Shown here: in pieces, positions 1 to 7,441 of the stretch | How the letters are laid out: each line of letters begins with the position of its first letter | Numbering within the stretch: position 1 is the stretch's first letter | Source of the DNA: Variovorax sp. JS1663 | GTDB lineage: Bacteria; Pseudomonadota; Gammaproteobacteria; Burkholderiales; Burkholderiaceae_C | Assembly: GCF_002157355.1 (NCBI RefSeq) | Contig: NZ_LYMK01000037.1 | Coordinates: 1 to 64,000 of the forward strand | Reading direction: 5' to 3' | Length of the DNA stretch: 64,000 bases | Translations under genes and position numbers: made by a program | The notes under the pieces: model-generated | Databases searched by the model: none | Told to the model about the DNA's origin: nothing | Seen by the model: the letters and a program-made list of their open reading frames with translations, nothing else

Positions 1-94
1 CCCGGGCATCGACCTGGGCTTCGGGCCCATCGGCGAACGCACATGGTCGCCCAACAAGGCGCGATTCATCGTCACGCTGACCAAGACGCTCTGA
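1..94 (+). CDS. C-terminus of an outer-membrane, TorF-type putative porin (partial)
   Basis: Only the last 30 residues are present, cut by the window start; the reading frame begins at base 2 and stops at the TGA at 92-94. The tail has alternating hydrophobic and polar residues (ARFIVTLTKTL) like a closing beta-strand of an outer-membrane barrel. From memory, Burkholderiales commonly carry a TorF-family (TIGR02001) putative porin just upstream of a PII gene and amtB, and this arrangement is what points to that family. It probably heads the glnK-amtB transcription unit, as only about 60 bases separate it from glnK and no terminator is visible. The short fragment alone cannot prove the family. 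Confidence 0.5.
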   Translation, partial: PGIDLGFGPIGERTWSPNKARFIVTLTKTL

Positions 95-132
95 ACGCAG
101 CGCCGGCAGCCATCCATCCTGAGGAGCAACAC

Positions 133-159
133 ATGAGATCGACGGGGGAACCATCATGA
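133..159 (+). CDS. 8-codon leader ORF translationally coupled to glnK
   Basis: An ATG at 133 is preceded by a strong ribosome-binding site (GAGGAG, 121-126). It opens an eight-residue frame (MRSTGEPS) whose TGA stop (157-159) overlaps the glnK ATG (156-158) in the ATGA arrangement typical of coupled translation. Whether it is translated is inferred from sequence alone; it may only be a way of loading ribosomes onto glnK. Confidence 0.35.
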   Translation: MRSTGEPS

Positions 160-494
160 AGCTGGTCACAGCCATCATCAAGCCATTCAAGCTCGACGAG
201 GTGCGCGAGGCGCTCTCCGCCATCGGCGTGCAGGGCATCACCGTGACCGAGGTCAAGGGCTTCGGCCGCCAGAAGGGCCACACCGAGCTCTACCGCGGCG
301 CGGAGTACGTGGTCGACTTCCTGCCCAAGGTCAAGATCGAGGCTGCCGTGGCCGACGACCTGGTCGAGCGCGTGATCGAGGCGGTCGAGGCTGCCGCGCG
401 CACCGGCAAGATCGGCGACGGCAAGATCTTCGTCTACGACCTGGAGCAGGTCGTGCGCATCCGCACCGGCGAGACGGGACGCGAGGCGCTTTGA
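156..494 (+). CDS. glnK: Nitrogen regulatory PII protein GlnK
   Basis: PII signalling protein of 112 residues, the usual family length. It begins MKLVTAIIKPFKLDEVREAL and carries the T-loop with the uridylylation tyrosine Y51 in RGAEYVVDF, and the C-terminal signature TGKIGDGKIFV. PII trimers bind ATP/ADP and 2-oxoglutarate. The GlnK branch docks on AmtB at the inner membrane to block ammonium uptake when nitrogen is plentiful. The gene sits directly upstream of amtB, the classic glnK-amtB pair, with 26 bases between the glnK stop and the preferred amtB ATG. The start at 156 has GGGGG/GGGGA a few bases upstream and also overlaps the stop of a short leader ORF. No sigma-54 -24/-12 element is visible just upstream, so the promoter probably lies before the porin gene. 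Confidence 0.96.
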   Translation: MKLVTAIIKPFKLDEVREALSAIGVQGITVTEVKGFGRQKGHTELYRGAEYVVDFLPKVKIEAAVADDLVERVIEAVEAAARTGKIGDGKIFVYDLEQVVRIRTGETGREAL

Positions 495-520
495 TCCGAG
501 GCAAGAAAGAAAACACGCAA

Positions 521-2047
521 ATGAAAAAACTCCTCGTCTCTCTGGCTCTCGGCCTGAGCCTGCTGGCGGCCGGCACGGCCGGCTTCGCACAGACCCCACC
601 CGCGCCGGCCGAAGCACCGGCGGCCTCGGCCCCGGCGGCGGCCGCACCTGCCGCGCCCGCCGACGCCGCGGCGGCACCCGCGCCCGCAACGGCCGCAGCC
701 GCAGCCGCGGCGCCCGCGCCCTCGTTCAACAAGGGCGACACCGGCTGGATGCTGCTGTCGACGCTGCTGGTCATCATGATGACCATCCCCGGCCTGGCCC
801 TGTTCTACGGCGGCCTGGTGCGCAGCAAGAACATGCTGTCCGTGCTGATGCAGGTCATGGTCACCTTCTCGATGATCGTGGTGCTGTGGATGATCTACGG
901 CTACAGCCTGGCGTTCACCGAGGGCAACTCCTTCATCGGCGGCTTCGATCGCCTGTTCATGAAGGGCATCTTCGATCCCGCTGCCGGCACCTTCGCGCCG
1001 GGCGCGACCTTCAGCAAGGGCGTCTACATCCCCGAGCTGCTGTTCGCCGCCTTCCAGGCCACTTTCGCCGGCATCACCTGCTGCCTGATCGTCGGAGCCT
1101 TCGCCGAGCGCATCAAGTTCTCGGCCGTGCTGCTCTTCATGGTGCTGTGGTTCACCTTCAGCTATGCGCCGATCGCGCACATGGTCTGGTTCTGGATGGG
1201 CCCGGACGCCTACGCCAGCAAGGACGTGGTCGATGCGATGAACGCCAAGGCCGGCCTGATCTGGCAATGGGGCGCGCTGGACTTCGCCGGCGGCACCGTG
1301 GTGCACATCAACGCCGCGGTCGCGGGCCTGGTCGGCGCCTTCCTGGTCGGCAAGCGCATCGGCTACGGCAAGGAAGCCTTCACGCCGCACTCGCTGACGC
1401 TCACCATGGTCGGCGCCTCGCTGCTGTGGGTGGGCTGGTTCGGCTTCAACGCCGGCTCCGCGCTCGAAGCGGGCACCAGCGCCGTGCTGGCCTTCATGAA
1501 CACCTTCTCGGCCACGGCCGCGGCGGTGCTGGCCTGGTCCATCGGCGAAGCGCTGATGCGCGGCAAGGCATCCATGCTGGGTGCCGCCTCGGGCGCGGTC
1601 GCCGGCCTGGTGGCGATCACCCCGGCCGCCGGCAACGTGGGCCTGATGGGCGCCATCGTGATCGGCTTCGTCGCCGGCTTCGCCTGCCTGTGGGGCGTCA
1701 ACGGCCTCAAGAAGATGCTGGGTGCGGACGACTCGCTGGACGTGTTCGGCGTGCACGGCGTGGGCGGCATCGTCGGCGCGCTGCTGACCGGCGTGTTCAA
1801 CACCCAGGCGCTGGGCGGCCCCGGCCTGGTGGGCGACTGGGTCACGGCCAGCGTCACCTCCAACGGCATCGGCGAGCAGGTGTGGATCCAGCTCAAGGCC
1901 GTGCTGCTGACCGTCGTGTGGTCCGGCGTGGTCTCCTTCATCGCCTACAAGATCGTCGACCTCACGATCGGCCTGCGGGTCAGCGAAGAGGAAGAGCGCG
2001 AGGGCCTGGACATCTCGGCCCACGGCGAAACCGCCTACAACCGCTGA
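521..2047 (+). CDS. amtB: Ammonium transporter AmtB with cleavable signal and Ala/Pro-rich extension
   Basis: Inner-membrane ammonium channel of the Amt/Rh family, 508 residues from the ATG at 521; an in-frame TTG at 491 is less likely because AAGAAAGA lies before the ATG and a canonical signal peptide follows it. Residues 1-23 form a signal peptide ending GFA. Residues 24-67 are almost entirely Ala and Pro, and the multi-helix Amt domain starts near residue 70. The twin pore histidines are visible at H262 (GGTVVHIN) and H412 (VFGVHGVGG), exactly 150 residues apart as in E. coli AmtB. It is the partner of the upstream GlnK. The Ala/Pro linker makes the protein longer than E. coli AmtB and its purpose is unknown. 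A terminator follows the gene. Confidence 0.96.
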   Translation: MKKLLVSLALGLSLLAAGTAGFAQTPPAPAEAPAASAPAAAAPAAPADAAAAPAPATAAAAAAAPAPSFNKGDTGWMLLSTLLVIMMTIPGLALFYGGLVRSKNMLSVLMQVMVTFSMIVVLWMIYGYSLAFTEGNSFIGGFDRLFMKGIFDPAAGTFAPGATFSKGVYIPELLFAAFQATFAGITCCLIVGAFAERIKFSAVLLFMVLWFTFSYAPIAHMVWFWMGPDAYASKDVVDAMNAKAGLIWQWGALDFAGGTVVHINAAVAGLVGAFLVGKRIGYGKEAFTPHSLTLTMVGASLLWVGWFGFNAGSALEAGTSAVLAFMNTFSATAAAVLAWSIGEALMRGKASMLGAASGAVAGLVAITPAAGNVGLMGAIVIGFVAGFACLWGVNGLKKMLGADDSLDVFGVHGVGGIVGALLTGVFNTQALGGPGLVGDWVTASVTSNGIGEQVWIQLKAVLLTVVWSGVVSFIAYKIVDLTIGLRVSEEEEREGLDISAHGETAYNR

Positions 2048-2142
2048 GCACGGCGCGGGCCGCCAACGGGCGGTCCCGCACGCGGCACACGACAAAACGA
2101 ACCGATTTCAGTTTCATCAAGGCAAGTCTCCTTTGGATGTTC

Positions 2143-2178
2143 GGCCCGCAAGCGCATGCGCAAGCGGGCCATTTTTTT
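2143..2178 (+). terminator. Rho-independent terminator after amtB
   Basis: GGCCCGC (2143-2149) pairs with GCGGGCC (2164-2170). Between them lies the palindrome GCGCATGCGC flanked by A/A mismatches. A run of seven T (2172-2178) follows the stem, so this is a strong intrinsic terminator for the glnK-amtB unit. Confidence 0.85.
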
Positions 2179-2182
2179 GACC

Positions 2183-2194
2183 TAAGCTGCGGGC
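2183..2194 (+). promoter_or_regulatory. Candidate -10 element for a leaderless SMP-30 transcript
   Basis: TAAGCT at 2183-2188 lies six bases before the ATG at 2195, and no Shine-Dalgarno sequence is present. Transcription would therefore start at or next to the start codon. No good -35 is visible, so this remains tentative. Confidence 0.35.
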
Positions 2195-3094
2195 ATGTGG
2201 ACTTCCCTGAACGACAGCCTCTGTGAACTCGGCGAATCGCCCTTCTGGCATCCGCATGAGCGCGCGCTCTACTGGCTGGACATCCCGGGTCGCGCGGTGC
2301 TGCGCACGCGCGGCGAGACCGGCAGCGCCACGGTCGAGCGCTGGCACCTGCCGACCGAGCCCGGCTGCATGGCCCCGGCGGCGCGCGGTGGGCTGGTGAT
2401 CGCGCTGCGCGACGGCATCTATCGCGCGCATGAGTGGGGTGGGGCCATGACGCTGCTGGCGCGCGTGGACCATGACGTGCGCACCATGCGCTTCAACGAC
2501 GGCAAGTGCGATCCGCTGGGGCGCTTCTGGGCCGGCACGATCAACGAGGCCAAGGACCGGGCCAGCGCCGCGCTCTACTGCCTGGATGCGCGCGACGGAA
2601 CGCCGCGGCTCGAGCGCATGGCGGAGGGCGTCACCACCGCCAACGGCCTGGCCTTCGCGCCCGACGCGCACACGGTCTATTGGGCCGACACGCCCGCGCA
2701 CCGCGTGAACGCATGGGATTGGGAGCCCGAGGCCAACCAGCTTTCGCGTGCACGCGTGTTCCGCCAGTTCGAGCCGAAGGCGGCAGGTTCTCCCTATCAG
2801 GGCCGGCCCGACGGCGCGACCGTCGATGCCGAGGGCCACTACTGGGCCGCCATGTTCGAGGGCGGCCAGCTGCTGCGCTTCTCGCCCGCCGGCGAGCAGG
2901 TGGCGGCACTGCCCGTGCCCGCGCAATGCCCCACCATGCCCTGCTTCGGCGGCGATGATCTGCGCACCTTGTTCGTCACCAGCGCGCGCCGCGGCCGGCC
3001 CGCGCAGGAGGTGGAACGGTTACCCGCGTCCGGCCACGTCATCGCCATGCGAACCGAAGTGTCAGGACTGCCCGTCCATTTCTTCCAGGAATGA
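2195..3094 (+). CDS. SMP-30/gluconolactonase family protein
   Basis: A 299-residue protein of the SMP-30/gluconolaconase/LRE family, which form six-bladed beta-propellers with a divalent metal in the centre and mostly hydrolyse sugar lactones. Family hallmarks visible are the early glutamate in LGESPFWHP, RFNDGKCDPLGRFWAGT in the middle, TTANGLAFAPD, and YQGRPDGATVDAEGHYW near the end, which supply the metal ligands and the substrate pocket. There is no signal peptide, so it is cytoplasmic. It follows the amtB terminator and stops just before glcE, where an ATGA overlap at 3091-3094 offers an alternative coupled start for glcE. The exact substrate cannot be read from sequence. An aldonolactone is most likely, and pairing with glycolate oxidase genes does not reveal it. 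Confidence 0.85.
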   Translation: MWTSLNDSLCELGESPFWHPHERALYWLDIPGRAVLRTRGETGSATVERWHLPTEPGCMAPAARGGLVIALRDGIYRAHEWGGAMTLLARVDHDVRTMRFNDGKCDPLGRFWAGTINEAKDRASAALYCLDARDGTPRLERMAEGVTTANGLAFAPDAHTVYWADTPAHRVNAWDWEPEANQLSRARVFRQFEPKAAGSPYQGRPDGATVDAEGHYWAAMFEGGQLLRFSPAGEQVAALPVPAQCPTMPCFGGDDLRTLFVTSARRGRPAQEVERLPASGHVIAMRTEVSGLPVHFFQE

Positions 3095-3110
3095 CCCTGG
3101 CCGCGGGCGG

Positions 3111-3123
3111 TACGATCGCCCGC
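3111..3123 (+). promoter_or_regulatory. Candidate -10 element for a leaderless glcE transcript
   Basis: TACGAT at 3111-3116 is seven bases from the glcE ATG at 3124, and no ribosome-binding site lies between them. The same spacing recurs before radA and other genes in this window. The -35 region is not convincing. Confidence 0.35.
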
Positions 3124-4221
3124 ATGGATCCAGCCCTTCGCCAGATCAGCGAGCGCATCCGCGCCGCCGCCGCCGAGCGCACCGTGCTTCGCATCCGTGG
3201 CGCCGGCACCAAGGATTTCTATGGCGAACCGCCGCAAGGCGAAGCGCTCGCCACCACGCAGCTCGCCGGCATCGCCAGCTACGAACCCAGCGAGTTGGTC
3301 GTGACCGTCCGCGCCGGCACGCCGCTGGCCGAGCTCGAAGCCCTGCTGGCTGCGCAGGGCCAGTGCCTGCCTTTCGAGCCGCCGCGCTTCGGCGAAGGCG
3401 GCACCGTCGGGGGCATGGTGGCCGCAGGATTGAGCGGCCCCGCCCGCGCCAGCGTCGGAGCGGTCCGCGACTACGTGCTCGGCGCGCAGTTGCTCAACGG
3501 CCGCGGCGAACTGCTCGACTTCGGCGGCCAGGTCATGAAGAACGTCGCCGGTTACGACGTCTCGCGCGTGCTGGCCGGCTCGCTGGGCGCCCTGGGTGTG
3601 ATCACCGAGGTCAGCCTCAAGGTGCTGCCCGTCGCGCCGGCCGAGGCCACGCTGGTGTTCGATTGCCATCAGGCCGACGCGCTGCGCCTGCTCAACGGCT
3701 GGGGCGGCCAGCCGCTGCCGCTCAACGCCAGCCGCTGGAGCCACGAGCAGGGCCGCGGCCGGCTCTGGCTGCGCCTGCGCGGTGCCGCCGCCGCGGTGGC
3801 CGCCGCCTGCGAGCGCCTCGGCGGTGAGCGGCAGGACGATGCGCAGGCCCGCGCCGACTGGGCGGCCGCGCGTGACCTGCGCCTGCCCTGGTTCGATGCG
3901 GCGCAGGGGCGCGAGCTCTGGCGCCTGTCGGTGCCGCAGACCGCACCGGTGCTGGCGCTGGAAGAGCCGCCGCTCATCGAATGGCATGGCGCACAGCGCT
4001 GGTACCGGGTGACGCCCGGCGACGGCGATCGGCTCAGAGACGCGGCGCGCTCCACGGGTGGCCATGCGTCGCTGTTCATGACTGCGGACGGCGTCGGCAC
4101 CGTGACGCGTCGCTTCGATGCGCTGAGCGCGCCGCTCAAGCGCATCCACGAGGCGCTGATGCGCGAGTTCGATCCCCACGCCGTGTTCGACCGCGCACGA
4201 CTTTTCCCCGATCAGACATGA
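3124..4221 (+). CDS. glcE: Glycolate oxidase FAD-binding subunit GlcE
   Basis: GlcE is the second FAD-binding subunit of the membrane-associated glycolate dehydrogenase GlcDEF, which oxidises glycolate to glyoxylate. The 365-residue protein has the FAD-binding PCMH-type fold: RIRGAGTKDFYG near the start, then GTVGGMVAAGLSGPARASVGAVRDYVLG, then GQVMKNVAGYDVSRVLAGSLGALGVITEVSLKVLP, the flavin-contact core. The length fits the family. I prefer the ATG at 3124 (MDPALRQISERIRAA), which aligns with family N-termini, over an ATG at 3091 overlapping the previous stop. glcF follows after 63 bases that are occupied by a dispersed repeat. No glcD is present next to it, which is unusual. Confidence 0.93.
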   Translation: MDPALRQISERIRAAAAERTVLRIRGAGTKDFYGEPPQGEALATTQLAGIASYEPSELVVTVRAGTPLAELEALLAAQGQCLPFEPPRFGEGGTVGGMVAAGLSGPARASVGAVRDYVLGAQLLNGRGELLDFGGQVMKNVAGYDVSRVLAGSLGALGVITEVSLKVLPVAPAEATLVFDCHQADALRLLNGWGGQPLPLNASRWSHEQGRGRLWLRLRGAAAAVAAACERLGGERQDDAQARADWAAARDLRLPWFDAAQGRELWRLSVPQTAPVLALEEPPLIEWHGAQRWYRVTPGDGDRLRDAARSTGGHASLFMTADGVGTVTRRFDALSAPLKRIHEALMREFDPHAVFDRARLFPDQT

Positions 4222-4278
4222 GCCCCCACGCTCCCCACTTCGTGTATTCGCTGCCCCCCGAGGGGACCCGGCGGGAGG
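4222..4278 (+). repeat. Short dispersed intergenic repeat between glcE and glcF
   Basis: The spacer contains CACTTCGTGT (4236-4245) followed by a C-run/G-run hairpin (CCCCCC at 4254-4259, GGGG at 4262-4265). The same two components recur at 61252-61286. From memory, this type of element is scattered through Comamonadaceae chromosomes. Its right end supplies GGGAGG (4273-4278), the likely ribosome-binding site of glcF. Confidence 0.55.
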
Positions 4279-4284
4279 CCTGAA

Positions 4285-5514
4285 ATGCAAACCGAACTCG
4301 CCCCCGAATTCCAGGGCACGCCCGAGGGCCGCGAGGCCGAGGCCATCCTGCGCAAGTGCGTGCACTGCGGCTTCTGCACCGCCACCTGCCCCACCTACCA
4401 GCTGCTGGGCGACGAGCTCGACGGCCCCCGAGGCCGCATCTACCTGATCAAGCAGGTGCTCGAGGGCAAGCCTCCGACGCGCAGCACGCAGCTGCATCTG
4501 GACCGCTGCCTGACCTGCCGCAACTGCGAGAGCACCTGTCCCTCCGGCGTGCAGTACGGCCACCTGGTCGACATCGGCCGGAAGATCGTCGACGAGAAGG
4601 TGCCGCGCCCGGCGCTCGAAGGTGCCATTCGCTGGACCCTCAAGGAAGCACTGCCCTCGCCGCTCTTCGGCCCCGCGATGAAGCTGGGCCAGTCGGTGCG
4701 CGGCCTGCTGCCGGAGAAGCTCAAGGCCAAGGTGCCTGTGCCGCAGCCTGCCGGCGAATGGCCCAAGCGCAGCCATGCGCGCAAGGTGCTGATGCTGGCC
4801 GGCTGCGTGCAGCCCTCGATGGCACCCAACATCAACAGCGCCACCGCGCGCGTGCTCGATGCCGCCGGCATCGAGGCGGTGGTCGCGCCGTCCGCCGGTT
4901 GCTGCGGCGCGGTGAAGTTCCACCTGAACGACCAGGACGGCGGCAAGGCGCAGATGCGCGCCAACATCGATGCCTGGTGGCCGCATGTGGAGAGCGGCGC
5001 GGTCGAGGCCATCGTGATGAACGCCTCCGGCTGCGGCGTGACCGTGCGCGAATATGGCCACGTGCTGCGTGACGAGCCGGCCTATGCGCAGAAGGCTGCG
5101 CGCATCGGCGCGCTCACGCGCGACCTGAGCGAGCTGCTGCCCGAGCTGGTGCCGCTGCTCAAGGAGCGGGTGAAGACGCCCGCGGGGGTCTTCGCCTACC
5201 ACCCGCCCTGCACCCTGCAGCACGGCCAGCAGCTGCGCGGTGGCGTCGAGGCGAACCTGCGCGCGCTGGGCTTCGACATCCAGGTGGCGCGGACCGAATC
5301 GAACCTGTGCTGCGGCTCGGCCGGCACCTATTCCGTGCTGCAGCCCGCGCTGGCCTATGCGCTGCGTGACCGCAAGCTCGGCCACCTGGATGCACTCGGG
5401 CCGACGGCCATCGTCTCGGCCAACATCGGCTGCATCACCCATCTGCAAAGCGGCAGCGCGGTGCCGGTGCGGCACTGGGTCGAGCTGCTGGACGAGGCGC
5501 TGGCGCCGGCCTGA
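4285..5514 (+). CDS. glcF: Glycolate oxidase iron-sulfur subunit GlcF
   Basis: A 409-residue iron-sulfur subunit of glycolate dehydrogenase. Two [4Fe-4S] ferredoxin motifs are visible: C25-C28-C31-C35 (CVHCGFCTATCP) and C75-C78-C81-C85 (CLTCRNCESTCP). They are followed by two cysteine-rich CCG-type domains (AGCVQPSMAP...SAGCCGAVKFH, and YHPPCTLQHGQQLRGG...SNLCCGSAGTY) shared with heterodisulfide reductase subunit B. It passes electrons from GlcDE to the quinone pool. The start has GGGAGG seven bases upstream. It lies just downstream of glcE and probably in the same transcript. No GlcD is encoded next to it. Confidence 0.95.
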   Translation: MQTELAPEFQGTPEGREAEAILRKCVHCGFCTATCPTYQLLGDELDGPRGRIYLIKQVLEGKPPTRSTQLHLDRCLTCRNCESTCPSGVQYGHLVDIGRKIVDEKVPRPALEGAIRWTLKEALPSPLFGPAMKLGQSVRGLLPEKLKAKVPVPQPAGEWPKRSHARKVLMLAGCVQPSMAPNINSATARVLDAAGIEAVVAPSAGCCGAVKFHLNDQDGGKAQMRANIDAWWPHVESGAVEAIVMNASGCGVTVREYGHVLRDEPAYAQKAARIGALTRDLSELLPELVPLLKERVKTPAGVFAYHPPCTLQHGQQLRGGVEANLRALGFDIQVARTESNLCCGSAGTYSVLQPALAYALRDRKLGHLDALGPTAIVSANIGCITHLQSGSAVPVRHWVELLDEALAPA

Positions 5515-5600
5515 TCGCACAAGCGAAAAGGTGCTGGTCCGACCCGGCTGCGGCGCCGGGCCGGCGACGATTCCTCCCTGTTCACTGCGGGAGCCGAACC

Positions 5601-6026
5601 ATGCAGAAGCGCTTCTTTCAATCTCTGGCCCTGGGTTGCACCCTGGCCGCCGCACCGTGGATGGTGCAGGCCCAGACCATGCAATCCGGCGCCGACGCCA
5701 TGCCGGCCATGAAGGTGCAGGGCGCCGCGCGCTATGCCTGCGGCGGCATCGGCTCGGATGAATCCAACGCCATGCGCGCCGCCATGAAGGACCATCCCCT
5801 GGCGCTGCTGTTCGCGCGCGCCAGCGGCGAATACCTGGCCAATGTCGACGTGACCATCAAGGCTGCCGGCGGCGACACCGCGCTCGCCATGCGCGCCTCC
5901 GGGCCCGTGTGCCTGGTCGACCTGCCGGCCGGCCGCTACACCGTCGAGGCCAGCACCGAGGGCATGACCAAGAGCCACACGGTGACGGTGGGCCGCGGAT
6001 CGCAGACGGCCGATTTCCGCTTCTGA
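5601..6026 (+). CDS. Secreted protein of unknown function with Ig/carboxypeptidase-regulatory-like fold
   Basis: A 141-residue protein with a signal peptide (MQKRFFQSLALGCTLAAAPWMVQAQ, cleavage near residue 25) and GGGAG before the start. The mature part has paired cysteines (YACGGIG and GPVCLVDL) that could form a disulfide. It ends in an alternating beta-strand pattern, LPAGRYTVEASTEGMTKSHTVTVGRGSQTADFRF, of the type seen in carboxypeptidase-regulatory and other beta-sandwich domains. No catalytic motif is recognisable. It stands alone, convergent with the glutathione peroxidase gene one base away. Location is probably periplasmic. Confidence 0.75.
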   Translation: MQKRFFQSLALGCTLAAAPWMVQAQTMQSGADAMPAMKVQGAARYACGGIGSDESNAMRAAMKDHPLALLFARASGEYLANVDVTIKAAGGDTALAMRASGPVCLVDLPAGRYTVEASTEGMTKSHTVTVGRGSQTADFRF

Positions 6027-6027
6027 A

Positions 6028-6513
6028 CTAGGCCGCCAGGGCCGCCTCGATGTCCCGCGCGATCGACGCCGGCGTGTCCACCGGCGCGTAGCGCCTGATC
6101 ACCTGCCCGTCCTTGCCGACCAGGAACTTGGTGAAATTCCACTTGATGGCCGTGCTGCCCAGCAGGCCGGGCGCTTCCTTGGTGAGCCACTTGTAGAGCG
6201 GCGTGGCACCGGCGCCGTTGACCTCGATCTTCTCCATCATCGGAAAGCTCACGCCGTAGTTCTGCACGCAGAAGGCGCCGATATCCTCGTTGCTGCCCGG
6301 GTCCTGGTTGCCGAACTGGTTGGACGGAAAGCCGAGCACCGCCAGGCCCTGGCCGGCGTACTTCTTGTAGAGCGTCTCCAGCCCCTCGAACTGCGGCGTG
6401 AAGCCGCATTTGCTGGCCGTGTTGACGATCAAGAGCACCTTGCCCTTGAACTTCGACAGCGGCACCTGCTTGCCGTCGATCTGCCGGGCCTCGAAGTCGT
6501 AGACGCTGGTCAT
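6028..6513 (-). CDS. Glutathione peroxidase (thioredoxin-type, BtuE-like)
   Basis: A 161-residue non-selenium glutathione peroxidase that reduces peroxides with thiols. The catalytic tetrad is visible: C36 in NTASKCGFTPQ, Q70 in FPSNQFGNQDPGSNE, and W125-N126 in IKWNFTKFLV. C36 replaces selenocysteine, as is normal in bacteria. Such Cys enzymes usually prefer thioredoxin to glutathione. There is no signal peptide, so it acts in the cytoplasm. Its ATG overlaps the stop of the upstream transporter gene by four bases, so the two are co-transcribed and probably coupled. Confidence 0.95.
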   Translation of the reverse strand: MTSVYDFEARQIDGKQVPLSKFKGKVLLIVNTASKCGFTPQFEGLETLYKKYAGQGLAVLGFPSNQFGNQDPGSNEDIGAFCVQNYGVSFPMMEKIEVNGAGATPLYKWLTKEAPGLLGSTAIKWNFTKFLVGKDGQVIRRYAPVDTPASIARDIEAALAA

Positions 6514-7421
6514 GATGGCTTGTCCTCCAGGATGCGGGAATGCCGATCATCCTCGCCGCCGTTCGTTCGTGCAAACGAGGACCACAACGCCGCCAGCACG
6601 ATCAGTGCGCCGCCGGCCCAGATGCGGGCGTCGAGCGTGGCCGCGCCCAGGGCCACCGAGGAGACGCTGGCGAACAGCACCTCCGACAGCATGATCACCG
6701 AGGTGGCGCTGGCCGTCATGCGGGCGGCGCCGTACTGCAGGCAGATGTTGGCGAACACGAAGCCCGTGCCCAGCAGCGCGGCCCAGGGCACCCAGCCGGC
6801 GCCGGCTGCGAGCGGCGGCGGCGCGGCGATGGCGCTGAGCGCGGTGCCGGCCACGGCGGTCAGGCCCGCCACGCCCGCGCAGCCGCAGAACATCGCAAAC
6901 GCCCGCGATTCACCGGGCGCGCCGCGCAGCCGGCGCAGCAGGATGTTGGTCAGCGCGAAGCTGAAGCCGGCTGCCACGCCCAGCCAGTCGGGCAGGCTGG
7001 CGGGCACCGGCCAGTCGGTCTCCGGCGTCTTGAGCACCACCGCCACGCCCGCCAGCGCCAGGGTCATGCGCGCCAGCGCCGAAGGGGTGGGGCGCTCGCC
7101 CAGGAGCAGCCATGCCAGCAGCACGCTCCACAGCGGCATCAGGTAGAACAGCAGCACCACGCGCACCACGTCGCCCTGCGTCACGGCCCAGTTGAAGCCC
7201 ACGTTGGTGAGGCCTGCCGCCAGGGCCAGCAGCACCAGGCCTGGCCAGGCGGCGAATGCACGCCAGACGTGGCGGCGCAGCCAGCCCATCGCCAGCACGA
7301 TCACGGCATAGATCAGGCAGGTAGCCCAGACGGGGTGCAGGCCGTGGGCCTCGATCTGCCGGAAGGGGATCCAGGAAACGCCCCAGACGAAGGCGTTGAA
7401 GACGAGCGCAAGTGCGGGCAA
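6510..7421 (-). CDS. EamA/DMT-superfamily transporter
   Basis: A 303-residue inner-membrane protein with about ten hydrophobic helices in two repeats, typical of EamA (RhaT-like) drug/metabolite transporters. Recognisable features are the N-terminal NAFVWGVSWIPFRQIE, the repeat-one end LLFYLMPLWSVLLAWLLLGERPT, and the repeat-two end VIMLSEVLFASVSSVALGAATLDARIWAGGALIVLAALW. Substrates in this family include amino acids, nucleosides and metabolites, and nothing here tells which. The start is a TTG at 7421; the first helix begins immediately, so little choice exists. It is coupled by a four-base overlap to the downstream glutathione peroxidase gene. Confidence 0.88.
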   Translation of the reverse strand: MPALALVFNAFVWGVSWIPFRQIEAHGLHPVWATCLIYAVIVLAMGWLRRHVWRAFAAWPGLVLLALAAGLTNVGFNWAVTQGDVVRVVLLFYLMPLWSVLLAWLLLGERPTPSALARMTLALAGVAVVLKTPETDWPVPASLPDWLGVAAGFSFALTNILLRRLRGAPGESRAFAMFCGCAGVAGLTAVAGTALSAIAAPPPLAAGAGWVPWAALLGTGFVFANICLQYGAARMTASATSVIMLSEVLFASVSSVALGAATLDARIWAGGALIVLAALWSSFARTNGGEDDRHSRILEDKPS

Positions 7422-7441
7422 GGCGGTAGCGGGGCGCGGCC

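Noticed and set aside
95..155. A sigma-54 promoter directly before glnK
   Set aside because: No GG-N10-GC (-24/-12) element is visible in this short spacer; the promoter is more likely upstream of the porin gene, outside the window.
5543..5560. Hairpin CCCGGC/GCCGGG after glcF as a terminator
   Set aside because: The stem is only six pairs in very GC-rich DNA and no T-run follows.
2839..5655. A 938-codon minus-strand open frame opposite glcE and glcF
   Set aside because: Same artefact: it opposes two genes with complete iron-sulfur and FAD motifs and shows no domain of its own.
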